64,000 nucleotides of DNA, taken from NCBI RefSeq assembly GCF_002865645.1, contig NW_020194667.1, positions 2,069,762 to 2,133,761 of the forward strand. The letters are read 5' to 3'. The notes beneath the pieces were generated by a model. It did no database searches, was not told the DNA's origin, and saw nothing but the letters and a program-made list of their open reading frames with translations. This document shows positions 50,498 to 62,415 of this stretch, one piece after another. Source of the DNA: Hyaloscypha bicolor E (Eukaryota; Ascomycota; Leotiomycetes; Helotiales; Hyaloscyphaceae). The translations under genes were made by a program, and so were the position numbers. Numbering within the stretch: position 1 is the first letter of the stretch; each line of letters begins with the position of its first letter.

Positions 50498-53400
50498 TCA
50501 ATGCTGCCCACCCTGTGTGGCCTTAAAAGCTGCAAGACTTTCCACCGCTCTGGGGAAATGCACGATGCCAACCTCATCTAGAGCCTTGTCCTCTGCCTGC
50601 GCCTTTGTAATCGTGCTTCCAGGGATGCCCCATCCGCCACCACCAGGCGTGTGAATAACACATCTGTCGCCAACCTGCATCTGCACCATATTCTTCGGCC
50701 CCATACTCACCCACCTTTCTGTCCCGTCTAGGTTCTTCTTAACCCAGTAATTCGCACCCTTCCCACCTTCACCACCACCCTCAATCCCATAGGGAGCAAT
50801 GACCCTCCTCTCAGTAATAACACTAAATTTCAATGGCGCCCGACATTCAATATCCCTCACCACACCGTCCCCTCCGTTATGTACACCCCTCCCACCACTA
50901 CCGTCTCTGATGGAAAATTCACGGAGGATTACAGGATACCTCTTCTCTAGACTTTCCGGATCAGTGATGCGCGTATTCGTCATGTGAACCGCCACCGCAT
51001 TTGCTCCATGCTGACGTGATGTGGCACCGGAGCCACCTGCAATCGTCTCCCCAAACGCGTAGGCAGAGCCTGGAAGTGGGTTCCCATCAGCATCAGACCC
51101 GCCGGAGCCAAAGAAACCAAGGCAGTTCATACATCCCTGGCTAGCGGCCGCTGCAGAGAAAGCGCGGAGAATAACGTCTACAACGCGCTGAGAAGTTTGA
51201 GTATTCCCAGCACACACAGCCGGTCCAGCTGAGGGGTTCAAGAAGCTTCCTTGAGGGAGGATGACACTGATAGGAGCTAGACAGCCTTGGTTCATGGGGA
51301 TGTCTGAGCCAATGAGGAGGCGCAGGGCGTAGATAATGGCGGAGTAAGTGATTGCAGGGGGAGCGTTGAGATTACTTAACATTTCGCAGCCTGTGCCTGT
51401 GAAGTCAAAGACTGCAGTTCCGTTTTCTGATATTGATACGTCTAGGTGGATTTCGGAGCCGTTGTCCATGGAGTCGACTGCTGACAGTTTGGGTCCGAGA
51501 GTCTTAAGTGCTTGTGAGAGGTATGATCGGACGGCGATCTCGGCGTTGTTCTGGATGGCGAGCATGTAGAGCTGTACTATTTCTTGAGTATACTCGCTCA
51601 TTAGAGCTTTGATAAGCGTCGCGCCTTTGTTATTGGCTGCTACTTGTGCTTTGAGATCTGAAATATTGTCTGAAAGTCTTCGGCTTCCGTTGCAACCGGG
51701 ATACTTGGCTGGCTCGAGGAGAACTTTGATGATGCCTTCCTCGTCGAAATAGTCATTTTCGATGAGTTTGAAAGAGCGCATCTGAGCACCTTCTTGCCAA
51801 AGCTCGGTCGATTCGGGAGGCATGGATGTCCCGTTGTACCCGCCAATGTCGGTGTGATGACCACGAGCTGCAACATAAAATGCAACTTGTCGATCGTCTC
51901 CAAAGATAGGAGTGATGACTGTGATATCGGGGAGGTGGGTGCCTCCGCTCTCCGGATGATTCGAGCACAGTACATCCCCTGGTTTCAGCTGACCTTTGTA
52001 GAGCTCATGCTGGTATTGGACAGCGTAGCTCATGGAGCCAAGATGTACGGGAATGTGTGGAGCATTGGCAACGAGTCCTGCATCTGGCCCAAAGATGGCG
52101 CATGAAAAGTCAAGTCGCTCTTTTATGTTCAGTGAGACGGCAGTCTTCTGAAGTGTTCTTCCCATCTGTTCCGCAATGCTCATAAATCTGTGACCAAATA
52201 CAGATAATTGTATGGGATCTACTGTGAGTGATGCATAGGCGGTGCTAGTCTTTGACGCGTTGATTTCAATCACGACGTGGGATGTGAGGATTCGGGCTTC
52301 GGCTCCTGGAATTATTACCAAGGTCTGAGTTTTATCGATGATGACTGCCGGGCCGATAATTGACATGCCAGGAGAAAGTTTCTCTAGCATATAGAGGGGA
52401 GTCGTCTGCATGCCTCCGGATTTGAAGTACACTGATGTCTGAAACGTATTAGTCATGTGAGATATCTACCAAGACAGGAAGCTCACCTCCTTCTCAGCCA
52501 GAGATTCGAGTACCGACCTGAGCTTCATGTTGGCTAGCTCTTCTCCCAGACGCTGGCCATCTTCGTCATTCGTTCCACTTTTCCCAATGCCTCTGACCCG
52601 GACATCATCAACCAAGATTGATCTCGCGGCTGGGAAGACGAAACTGAACTCCCTCAAATGAATGCGTAGAAATTCGGCCTCGTAGTCTCCGTCTGCTGGC
52701 CTCAAAACCATCATAGCTGTCTCAGTCCCTTGGTATCTCATGTTCAAGTAGCATTCATATTCAATATCTTCCTCCAGGATCCCTTGTTGACGAAGTTGAG
52801 TAGAAACTTTCTTCTTCAACCCTTCAACCCGTTGGCTCAATATATTGAGGGATTGGCGGTTGTAGAATTCATTTGTCGGCTCCTGCTCTTCGTGAATGAC
52901 ATCCGCTAGCGCCATGCCGTAGGCTGAGAGAATGCTGGAATATTTGTGAATGATGAGTGTTTGGATTCCGAGCTTGAGAGCAATTTCACAAGCATGTTGG
53001 CCACCTGCACCACCGAAGACGCCAAGTCGATGCTTGCTGATTTCGTAACCCTTGCCTTCTGTCAGGGATCGGATCGGCCGACACATGGCCTCGTTAGCAA
53101 CATCAAGGTATCCATACGCAATTTCCTCTGGACTCATAGACTTGCCAGTCTCTGCGTTGATAGACCTTGTCAACTCGACGAATTTTCCAGCGACAACATC
53201 GGCGTCTAGCGCCTCCTTCTCGCTCCCCCCAAAGATCTTTGGAAAATAATCTGGCACGAGCCGGCCCAGGAACAAATTGGCATCGGTCACTGTCAATGGA
53301 CCCCCTTTTCGATAGCTTGCAGGACCTGGATGGGAAGATGCACTTTCTGGCCCGACAGCAAACAGTCCATTTCGCCAGAACAGAATGGAGCCGCCTCCAG

Positions 53401-54679
53401 CAGCAACAGTGTTGATGTCGAGTTGCGGGCTTTGTATCGTCACCCCCGCTGTTGTGCTTTCGAATACATGCTCGAATGTACCACCGAATCTTGACACGTC
53501 CGTTGACGTGCCTCCCATGTCAAAGCAGACTATCGGAGTTTTACTCGCAGCCTCGTAGCAAGTGCGGGCACAGCCAACAACACCGCCTTTGGTAGTGATC
53601 AGCAAAGAATGTTCAGCAGAGGCAGCTTCGATATCTCACCAGCAGGGCCGCTCAGTATGCCTTTGAGGCCGCTGAAGCCTTTGTAGTTGACTAGTCCACC
53701 ATCCGATTGCATGAAGTCGCACTTGACATTGTTAAGATGACTGCCTTCGAAGCCCTTGACGAAACCGCGAAGATACTGTTTTATCTCGGGGGTAAGATAA
53801 GCATCTGCGGAGGCAGAGCTCCCTCTAGGCACCATTTTGATCATCTTCGCAGCCACCTCGGAAGATAATGAAATATGATTGAAACCAGCCTCCTCGGCAA
53901 GCTCCCCCACGCGTCTCTCATGACCACCAAAAATGTGAGAGTGGGTGAAACAAATAGCAACACTTTCCATCCCCATTTGCCGGAGCTCTTGGAGGGTATC
54001 TTTGACACCACTCTCATCAAGAGGTTTCAATATCCTCATTAAGTCTCCGCTGGATCCACGGACCAGAACGCCGGGGATTTCATCAACGTCAGTTTTCACA
54101 GTCCCATCGATATCCTCATCGAAACCTTCGATGGTGACACGTTCCTCAATCTCTCGTACTTCTGAAAACAACACTTCAGGCTTGACAATATCGAGGTCAA
54201 ACAGCCTTGGCCGTGATTGATATCCGATTCTCAACAGATCTCGGAATCCTTTCGTGACGAGTAATGCATGACGTCGCCCTTTTCGTTCCAAAAGAGCATT
54301 GGTGGCCACCGTTGTGCCCATTCGCACGATGTCAAGATCTTGCTTTGGGAGAGGCACCCCTCTCGGAATTTCAAACCCCCCATAAATTGACAGGACACGC
54401 CGAATGCCTAGCCACCTCAGTATACAATCCAAAAGAAGTCATTCTGGGGATGGGAGAGAGAAATACCTTCAGTTGGGGCATCTTGATAGTTTCCGGGATC
54501 AACAGAGAGGAGTTTCAGAACAACATCCGGCTCATTTGGAGCGCTTGCCCAGACATCTGTGAATGTCCCGCCACGATCTATTGGAAAATCAGTATGGTAG
54601 TGAGATGGAAGAGCCAAGTAATAGTACCGACTGCGATCTTGATTCTCTTCCCCGAGGGGTTTGGCGTGATGGATCCCAT
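50498..54679 (-). CDS. 5-oxoprolinase (ATP-hydrolysing), fused HyuA/HyuB type
   Basis: Five exons: 54679-54628, 54577-54467, 54407-53640, 53586-52487 and 52438-50498, giving 1,323 aa, close to the ~1,290 aa usual for eukaryotic 5-oxoprolinase. The enzyme opens 5-oxo-L-proline (pyroglutamate) to L-glutamate with ATP in the cytosol, in glutathione turnover. Domains: HyuA N-terminal part starting with the DRGGTFTD phosphate loop (18-25) and [16 protein letters not shown]; the HyuA core with [12 protein letters not shown] (from 332) and [17 protein letters not shown]; and HyuB from about 752 ([11 protein letters not shown]) with [16 protein letters not shown] and a glycine-rich end (TPGGGGWG). 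The first exon is only 52 nt; it was chosen because the open frame over DRGGTFTD has no ATG and splicing from [17 protein letters not shown] restores it. Introns are 48-59 nt with a GACTAAT branch in the last. Yeast OXP1 is the same family. A hydantoinase-type substrate cannot be excluded. Confidence 0.9.
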
Positions 54680-55437
54680 TGTGAAGATGAAAGGAAAGCA
54701 GCCAGAAGAATCACCAGGAGGGAGGTGAATGAAGTAAAAGACTGTATATAAAGGAGGTATGTAAACTTACACAGAGCGCCAAACTAAATTGGCACGCAGC
54801 ACGTGAGAGCACCATTTTCGGAGTTGTGTAGAAAGCGGGAAGTCGTTGCGCACCTCACCTGAGTGCTGAATCGCGAATCAAAACAGAAGGTCGACACGAC
54901 GCGCCTCGGCCGAAAGAGCCCACCAAAGACGACACCCACTGTTGGCTTGATGGCCCGAGAAGGTGCCGGAAGCACTGAGTCGTAGGATCCCATTCTTGAT
55001 GATATTGTTATAAAATTGACATGAGAAGAAGGTCGACACGACGAGAGTCCGAAGAGTGGGATCTTCGCTTGCTTGGCGTGGCGAGCGGAGATTGTGCGGA
55101 TCCCGGCAAAGTCCTAGCCTCGTCCACTTTTTCGTGACGACCTTCCTTGTCTTTTGGTGGAATCTCAACGCGATAACTAGAATACAACGAGTCCTTGATA
55201 TTCCCGTCTAGATGGGACGCTATGATGAGATATCTAGTCTTGGATTATGGGCATGTTCTGAAAATGTGTGGCTGCATGGAAACCATCCTTCGTGTCCTAT
55301 CTCTTCCCATCTCTTGAACGCCATGGCGTAGGGTATAAATCCTGAGCTGCCCGTCTTCCGTCTTCCATATCCAACTAGCTCTTTTCCTTTTCTTCCCTGG
55401 TTATTGTTGTCCTGGTCATTGTCGTATCCATCGAGAT
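54680..55437. promoter_or_regulatory. Divergent promoter between 5-oxoprolinase and MFS transporter
   Basis: 758 bp shared by both genes. A TATATA-type box on the minus strand lies about 70 bp upstream of the oxoprolinase ATG (near 54745-54752). A TATAAAT box at 55334-55340 with a CT-rich leader precedes the transporter ATG. A 17-bp direct repeat AGAAGGTCGACACGACG occurs at 54885-54901 and 55027-55043. GATA cores (for example CGATAA at 55171-55176) are present and would fit nitrogen regulation, but such short motifs also arise by chance. Confidence 0.5.
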
Positions 55438-57183
55438 ATGTCGAAGCCCATGAACGACGAAAAGATCGCGATGTCCGACATCAAGACAGCTGATAATCAC
55501 AATACCGCTGTCGATGGGAAACTCGATATTCCAGCGGATGCTGACAAGGCTGCGGGCTTCTTGTTGACTGCCGAGGGCTATGGAGAGCTCACTCCGGAAG
55601 CCGAGAAGAGCCTCAAAAGGAGGATCGATTGGTTTATGGTTCCAATGGTAAGTACACTATCACCCATTGTACAATGCAAGTTCTGATGAAAAAATTAGTT
55701 GTTCCTTGTAGCCACTCTCGGAGCGGTCGATAAAGTCGCATTGGGAACTTCGGCTCTCTATGGTCTGAGTACTGACAATCACCTGGTTGGCCAACAATAC
55801 AGTTGGCTCGGGTCCATCCTGTCGCTTGGAGCTATTGTTGGCATGCCACTCTCATCATATTTGATTCAGCGTCTGCCAAGTGCGAAGTACCTCTGCGGTT
55901 GTTCCGTCGGATGGTCTGCGATGTCTCTCCTCTTGCCTGCCTGTACCAATTTTGCTGGACTCGCGACTCTTAGATTCTTGATGGGTACGGTCAGCTATTC
56001 GCGTCAGATCAAAACCCAAACACTCACAGACATATAGGAATGTTCGAAGCGATCATTGTGCCTGGCATCAGCTTGATCATTGCTGGTTTCTACAAGAAGG
56101 AAGAACAACCTCCACGAAATGCTCTCGTTTTTGCGGCTGCAAGCTCCATTGTCAACGGCTTTCTTTCGTGGGCTATCGGTCACGTTCCATCCTCTGCTCC
56201 ATTGCATATCTGGCAATATCTCTTCCTTCTAACTGGTTCTCTATCGATGCTGTGGTCCATTATCGCATTCATCTTCCTCCCAAATGACCCCATGAACGCC
56301 AAGTTTCTCTCCAAGGAGCAAAGATATCATGCGGTCCAGCGACTCGCAGCAAATAAGACTGGAATTGTTAACAGGAAGTTTAAAATTGAGCAAGCAAAGG
56401 AAGCATTTCTGGATCCGAAGACCTGGATCTTGTTTTTCTTCAATATTGCTATCAACATTCCAAATGGAGGTACGATGGCGCCCCCCTTCTCTGTTCCAGC
56501 ATGAATCCTAACCTGATGTCAAGGATTGACCACCTTCGGCGGTCTGATCATTAAAGGGCTCGGATTCTCCGGCATCAATGCCTCACTGCTCAGCATGCCC
56601 ACAGGAGTAATGTCCACACTAGCGGCATTCATCTTCTCCCTCGGAGCCGCGAAATGGAACAATCGTCGCTGCCTTGTCACGATCATTGCTTGCATAGTTC
56701 CAATCATTGGAGCTGCAATTGTGTATGCCCTTCCACGCACAAATCTCGGTGGACAGATGGTGGGGCTGTATCTCCTTTATACCTACTTTGGACCTTATGT
56801 TGTTGGTAAGTCCTCTCCCCTTCCCCTGTTTGCTCGAGCATCTCTAACATCACGGAAGGTATTTCCCTTGCACAAGCCAACACCGCTGGCCACACCAAAA
56901 AGACCGTCGTCTTCGCCATCCTATATATTGGCTATGCAGTCGGGAATCTGATCGGTCCGCAGACCTTCCGAGCCAGTCAAGCACCTGCTTACACTGGCGG
57001 CTTTACTGCGATGATTGTCTGTTACTGTGTGTGCATTGCTCTGATGTGTATGTATTGGTCGTTGGCGGTGATGCAGAACAGGAGAATTGACGCACGGGAG
57101 CCGAGCAGTGGCGATGATTTGTTGGATGGCTTCACAGACTTGACGGATCAGCAACAGGAAGCTTTCAGATACACTACTTAGAA
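55438..57183 (+). CDS. MFS transporter, Dal5-like anion:cation symporter family
   Basis: Five exons (55438-55647, 55699-55984, 56038-56469, 56523-56805 and 56859-57183) total 1,536 nt, 511 aa, the usual length for this family. All introns are 51-53 nt. A hydrophilic N-terminus of about 65 residues precedes the first membrane span (RRIDWFMVPM..). About twelve membrane segments follow. Family marks include DKVALGTSALYGL after span 1, LPNDPMNAKFLSKEQR before the central loop and the GLIIKGLGFSGINASLLSMPTG segment. Related fungal carriers import allantoate, ureidosuccinate, dipeptides, vitamins or other organic acids. It is transcribed divergently from the 5-oxoprolinase gene, so a pyroglutamate- or amino-acid-derivative substrate is a reasonable but untested inference. 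Confidence 0.87.
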
Positions 57184-57542
57184 CTTATGAGATGGGGAGC
57201 AGAGAGTACCGGTGGAAATTATGAGGCATTGTTTATGTACTTCAGATGTTAACGCACTTCTACAAACCGTTCTATGTTAGATTTTTGGTGCCTGGCCGGA
57301 ACAAAGTTTTTGGTCTCTTCGCCCATTTGCATGCCACTAACTTCACCTGGTCATTCTCATTCGCTGCACTTCAATTCAGCCTCCTTCCTTTGAAATACAG
57401 CAAGAGTTGCGAGCTCCAAATCAGAACAGAGAGTGTCTAGTGGCTTCAGAAAGGGTGAACCAATGTCACCGAGGCTCCTAAAATCCAAATCGAAACCAAC
57501 GAAACCAATCACAGGCTATGTAGAAACGGCTCAGCAATTCTA
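57184..57542. other. 3' flanks of two convergent genes
   Basis: About 360 bp between the stop of the transporter and the stop of the Zn2Cys6 regulator. No gene or repeat is seen; it presumably holds both polyadenylation regions. Confidence 0.5.
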
Positions 57543-59384
57543 TCAAGCTAAACTAATCAAGACCTCCCTTCCTTTCCCCTGTCCACTCTGTTCTCCCAAT
57601 CCTCCCTGCTGCAGTCCTAAGTCCGTCCTCATCCACGTCTCCTCAACGCACAGCCTCGCTCTCCTCACGCTCCCCAAATTCCTTACTTTCTGCAGGACAG
57701 TCAGCCTGTCGTGTACAAACCTCCGCTGTTCCTCATCCAGTCCACACCTCACATTCCCCAGTATAAAAAGCGGCCAAAGCAGTGTCGGAGAGTCAGGCAA
57801 TTCTCTAATCAGGGTAATGATTTGGCAAATGATACCCGATGGTGCGTTAGGCCAGGAGTGGACTGGTGCCGAGTGAGACAGAGAAGGAAGATGCCCGAGT
57901 CGTTCGTACAGATAAAGGAGGGCTGTTAGACGTTTGGTTTCCGCTATTGAGGCGAGGTGGTAGCATTCCGGGGTCGAAGGGGGGTGAGTTTGTCGTAGTG
58001 AGTGCAGTGTTTGCGCAATCGAGTCACGAGATGTGGCGAGGGCTGTGAGTTCATTATCTGTAGCTGTACCACTCTGGAGGAGCTTAAAACTGTGAGCCTA
58101 AGATGTGGGCGTTGCGGATTCATCTGACCTGAGTTTGTTCGGAGGCGAGGACAGAGGTTTGTCTTATGAGCGTCATCAGCTTCCGTGAACATCCCATCAA
58201 AACATCGATTTCATCTAATGCTTCGTGGGGAGCCCACTCGTAGATTTGGCCTACGATGTCTCCCTCGCATGCTGTTCGACCCATGATCTCGTGAGCTACG
58301 AAGTACATTCTTAGAAAAGTATATAGACTATCTTCAGTACTCGAAGCTCCACGGTTTCTTGAGTAGCTGGAGAGTTTGTCCAGCAATGAGATCCCGCCCC
58401 GCAGATGTGCAACCCAAGACTGGTTGCAGCCATCGGATATCTGTCTCATACTCGTGTCAGAAATGAAAACCTCTTCAACATGTGCTCAGTGTGCATTTCC
58501 TACATCATAAAAACAAAGCATCAACACCGTAGCCACTATCCCAAGATCGATTTCCTCCGCATCAATGGCTCTCTGAACTGCTCGAATAGCCTTGTTCTTG
58601 TACGACCAAGCTTCTCGTTCAAATCTCTTGTCGTTCAATAATCGAAGCTGATTGGCTGAGACTGCAATTAGAGCATCTCTCAATGCTGGAAATTGGAAGG
58701 ACATCGGGGTGAGGTATGCCAGATATGGATTCTGGGATGGACTGAGGGAGCAGCTGGGCCCGATTGAGGTAACAAAATAGTTGAATAGATTCCCTTCGAT
58801 AGACGAGAATGTGGAGTAGCTGCTGAAGGAGCTCGTGGGCATGAACGGCGTCATTGCATCCAGTGGCAGGCATTCGTCAATGTACTCAATCTCCTCCGTT
58901 CGCATAAGAGTGGTTATCAGCTCATACTCGCTAAGGACAGCCGAATTCTCTTGCTGCTCCTCAACTAGACGTTCTTCCAGGCTTCCGGCATGCTCCCCAC
59001 AATAGGTCTCGAAGTCGTCCTTACTCGCGTTGAAGAAGACCCACATCCCCACATAAGGTCTCAAGTCAACAGGTTCATACCGACCACCTGGCTCAGACCT
59101 CGAGGTTTTCGTCTTGGTCTTCTTGCACCACTTTCCTGGAAAATTAGCATTAGCTGATGCCCTGAACACCAAATGATACGAGGTAGCCTACCTTCGCGTC
59201 CCAGGGATATATTCCGCTGAGCTGCGTCCTCTTTCCACAATAGACGAATTCCATACTCGCAGGTCAAACCTAGGCGAATGCATCGGTTGCAGGTGGGCTT
59301 CTCTTCGGTGCATTGGATATGCTTCTGCTTGCAGGTCCAACATCCTGTTCGCCGCCGATGCTCATTCATCCGCCGCTGCGCCAT
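57543..59384 (-). CDS. Zn2Cys6 transcription factor with fungal-specific regulatory domain
   Basis: Exons 59384-59192, 59135-58504, 58440-58129 and 58082-57543 total 1,677 nt, 558 aa. The N-terminus holds a canonical zinc cluster: cysteines at 15, 18, 25, 32, 35 and 42 (C-x2-C-x6-C-x6-C-x2-C-x6-C) with Lys, His and Pro at the expected places. The rest matches the fungal-specific transcription factor domain of the type with FNYFVTSIGPSCSLSPSQNPYL, an ANQLRLLNDKRFEREAWSYKNKAI segment, WVAHLRGGISLLD, LDEIDVLMGCSRKL and a final VHDRLTVLQKVRNLGSVRRA block. The last intron (58128-58083) is only 46 nt, yet it is needed to bring the C-terminal block into frame. It lies between the transporter and the flavin oxidase and is the likely local regulator of the group. 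Confidence 0.87.
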
Positions 59385-59805
59385 GGCCTCTCTTCTCGTG
59401 CTCTATCCGAACTCATCCAAGCGGCTCATCCCTCACGCGGTAGAGCGTCTCGGGAGGTTGACAAACTGTTGCAGAGCTGAATAAAATATACAGAAAACTT
59501 GGTAGGTTGAGAGAGGTCTCATTTGAGTTTTGAGATGAAGTGGTTATCAGACAACAGGTGGGTCATCTTCAGAGAAGTGGAGACGATATATATATGTTCA
59601 AAGGTGGGGTAAGGTGGGATGAATTTCTCTCAAGCAATCTCGAGTGACCTCGGTTGAGATGTATACTTCTTCTGACTGTTAAAAATGTTTGGACGGATTA
59701 AGTTCAGAAGACAATAGTTGACAATGAAAAGAAATGCCAGAAGTGAGATTAAAAATGAATATTATAGTCCAGAGATATCGCTTCGCCCGATGAGCTGAGA
59801 AGGCA
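59385..59805. other. Promoter region of the Zn2Cys6 regulator
   Basis: About 420 bp between the regulator start and the stop of the flavin oxidase, both on the minus strand. A TATATATAT stretch lies near 59587. No gene is seen. Confidence 0.45.
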
Positions 59806-61165
59806 TCAGATACGACTTTTCAGACCCGAGAATTCGACCTCCTTGATATCCTTCACCTTGCCAACTCTCCACGAAATGTTATCACTACCACTTTTCTTAT
59901 CCTTCCATCTCCACCGCTCGATGATCTGCTCATCATCCTCCAAAGCTTTCTTCACCCATTTTCCCGCCACAGGTAGCATTTTGAATCCATGCCCACTGTC
60001 CCCAGCGACTACCAGTAATCCCATTGTCCCAGGCACATGGTCAATGATGTAATCCGAACCAGGAGTATCAGCACACCAACAGATAAACTTTTTGACCAAC
60101 TCCTTCCCAGAAAATTGTGGCATGGCCTGCTGAATCAATCTCTTGATCAAATCCTCATCTTCTGTTGGTATCCCGTCATTGGAAGCAGTCGGTAAAGACG
60201 CTTGTGCTTCTGAAGTGGTTATGTTATTCGTGTAGCCCGCCCCGTTGGCACTGAGTTTAATGAGCCCCGTATCCTCATCCGGCTCAAAGAAGAACCCTAG
60301 ATCTCTACAATTGACGACCGGACATCCTTTCATGACCGCAGCTTCTTCAGGGGAGAGCTGTAAGTGAGCGACCGCCCAAGATTTCGCAGTGACTTGCTGA
60401 GATATCTCCGGTAGTAGTGTTCCAATGTGTGCCCCAAGAGCGAGAATTGTGTGTGCAGCCTTGTGAATGTCCCCATTGGCAGTCTTAACACCTACGCACA
60501 CCTTCTTGCCCTTATCTGCAGACTCAAATAGAATCTCTACAGCATAGCCGTCATCACCAGTAACGAACCTCACTCCCAACTCAAGACACCTCTTCGCTGC
60601 GTATTCCAACGCCTTCGCAGCTCTGGCATACCCTGCATACCGATTTAGATACCCGCTCCAGCCGTCCATCTGCCCCTCCAGCATCGGCAAATATCTCTTG
60701 ATATCGTTCGCGTTGTCAACAGCTGAAAAGGACCCAGATGGGAATGAAGGATGGTCCCCGATTGATGAAAAGGATTTCTTAATTGTGTCGCGTGCTTTTT
60801 GGGGAGCGTTGAGGGAAGTCGTGAGGAGGTAGCCTGTAGGGCGGTAAAAGTTGGACCAGAAGGGAGTTTCCCATTCTTTGATTGCGTCCTATGATTCAGC
60901 ATTCTATCAGCAAAAGTCTTTCGGAAGTGAGCAGGGAGCAGATCCTTACCAGAGCCAATGCCGTGTAGAATGGATCCTCATACTCTGCTCTGACAATCTT
61001 ATTTATATCATTACCGGCAGAGTAGGGACTGGGAACAGGTTCCCGGTCGAGGACTGTGATGTTGGTATACCCGTCTTGAGCTACATGGAGGGCTGTTGAG
61101 AGGCCGAACACCCCAGCTCCTACGATCAGGATGCTGTGGTCTTTGGTTGGGAGTGTCGAAGCCAT
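59806..61165 (-). CDS. FAD-dependent amine oxidase (fructosyl amino acid oxidase / sarcosine oxidase family)
   Basis: Two exons (61165-60950 and 60888-59806; 61-nt intron) give 432 aa, the normal size for amadoriases. The ATG at 61165 was chosen because the open frame further upstream starts at TTG. Residues 16-21 GAGVFG form the dinucleotide-binding loop, with D40 at the end of the second strand. SAGNDINKIVR (49-59) is the signature of the fructosyl amino acid oxidase branch. LGFFFEPDE (about 269), the cysteine motif ICWCADTP (341-348, where this family attaches FAD covalently) and GDSGHGFKMLP (368-378) complete the fold. The enzyme would oxidise a secondary amine or glycated amino acid with O2, giving H2O2. 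The C-terminus S-R-I is a possible weak peroxisomal signal, consistent with the usual location. Sarcosine, saccharopine or pipecolate as substrate cannot be excluded from sequence alone. Confidence 0.87.
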
Positions 61166-61323
61166 ACTGGGCAAAGCGTTGTGGGCTTCCGCTGGGGGGA
61201 ATTCATCTTGATAAATGATGTGAAGTGCTAGGTGCGTTGGATCTCCGTGAACCGTAAAACTGTGAGGTGTGAAGTGGAGTTCTGACCGCGAATTGGCGGA
61301 AGGTCGTTACCACTGACGGCCCA

Positions 61324-62021
61324 CTGCAGCCGCATGCGAAACACCATTTAAAATGGATTTTTTTTAGCGAGGTCCAACAAAACTCGTTTCGCAAGAAACA
61401 CGATTTTACCACCTATTAACCACGCTACTATCTCGGTTTTTAATTACTATTCCTCTTATCAATTTAATGGGGCGCAAATCCCTATTAATTTAAGGTAAGG
61501 TGCACTTATTCTAGAGGCGTAATTATTAAGTAATTTAAGAAATCGTTTTTTAGCCCTCGCACACGAGTTGTGCACGTTCCGCGAAAACACAACCCCTCGA
61601 TTTTCTTGCTCACAGGCTAGAAACCAACTATTTTTTTTAAATTATTTAAGAACCACGCCTCTAGACTATATATACCCTATATTAATTTAATTACAGCATG
61701 CCCCCTGTTCTTCCTATAAGCGTGTATATAATTTAAAAATTAATCCGTGGCGTGGTCGGCGTGTGATTAGAAAATTACACCAAAAATCGAGGGGTTGAGC
61801 TAAAAAAATCGCGATTTCGTACTTTTCTAAATAACTTGGGAACTATACTTCTAGCGTACAAAGACCTTACCTTAAATTAATCGCGGTATGCTCCCCATCT
61901 ATTATATAGAAGGTGTTAATATTTAATTAAGAATTGGGTGCGTAGGCTATAGGTGGTGGGATCGTTTTGTTGGGTCTCGCTAAAAAGTCGCTTTTTAAAT
62001 GTGTTTCGCATGCGGCTGTAG
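61324..62021. mobile_element. ~700-bp element with long inverted arms
   Basis: The ends read CTGCAGCCGCATGCGAAACA (left) and, reverse-complemented, CTACAGCCGCATGCGAAACA (right), followed by a TTTTTAGCGAG..CCAACAAAAC block in both. Inverted similarity continues inward for roughly 300 bp per arm: the TTAATTTAAGGTAAGGT, TCTAGAGGCG/CGCTAGAAG and CCCCTCGATTTT blocks recur on both sides. A third copy of the TTAATTTAA..TCTAGAGGCGT module lies near 61650-61690. No coding frame. It resembles a fold-back or MITE-type element and sits between the oxidase promoter and the HET gene, next to another MITE. Confidence 0.65.
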
Positions 62022-62035
62022 CCGGGGAATGTGAT

Positions 62036-62277
62036 TACGAGCCTAGTTTCATAAGTCTGTGTTCTTAGCGAAGTTTTCAGGCATCGTTCATAGTTTCACA
62101 ACAACAACAAATTAAAACCTTATATAATTCAAGCGCACACGATAAAAGAAGCTAGAATGAGTTTGGCAGGCCTTTATAACTAATTCAAAATATAAAAGTA
62201 AAGCGTCCAAAATTGTTATGGGGTTCGTTTCTTAGCGAAACGCCCCATAAAAACACAGACTTGTAATACTAGCGTTA
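62036..62277 (-). mobile_element. MITE-like element, copy 2
   Basis: Inverted copy of 15383-15650. It begins TACGAGCCTAGTTTCATAAG and ends ACAGACTTGTAATACTAGCG. The interior aligns with copy 1 in reverse orientation (shared CTTATATAA..AAGCGC and AAGCGYCCAAAAT segments). The two copies lie 46 kb apart in different compositional regions. No coding capacity. Confidence 0.7.
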
Positions 62278-62415
62278 TCATTGTTTTTATATTTTTAAAG
62301 AGGAAAGTCATGCGCTCAAGTAGTTACAACTAATGTACAAAAGTTTATCCCTAAACCCTAGCCATGAGGAGATGTTTTTCTAAGCGCCGCTTTGCTATAA
62401 TCCGATCTATAAATA

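Noticed and set aside
54467..54617. Open frame read as the N-terminus of oxoprolinase from 54617
   Set aside because: It begins at TTG, not ATG. The part upstream of DRGGTFTD reads through an intron and is replaced by the exon at 54628-54679.
50498..61165. Secondary-metabolite biosynthetic cluster
   Set aside because: No polyketide synthase, peptide synthetase, terpene cyclase or other backbone enzyme is present; the genes fit primary catabolism.
61203..61412. 69-codon minus-strand frame upstream of the flavin oxidase
   Set aside because: Overlaps the end of the inverted-repeat element and has no coding features.
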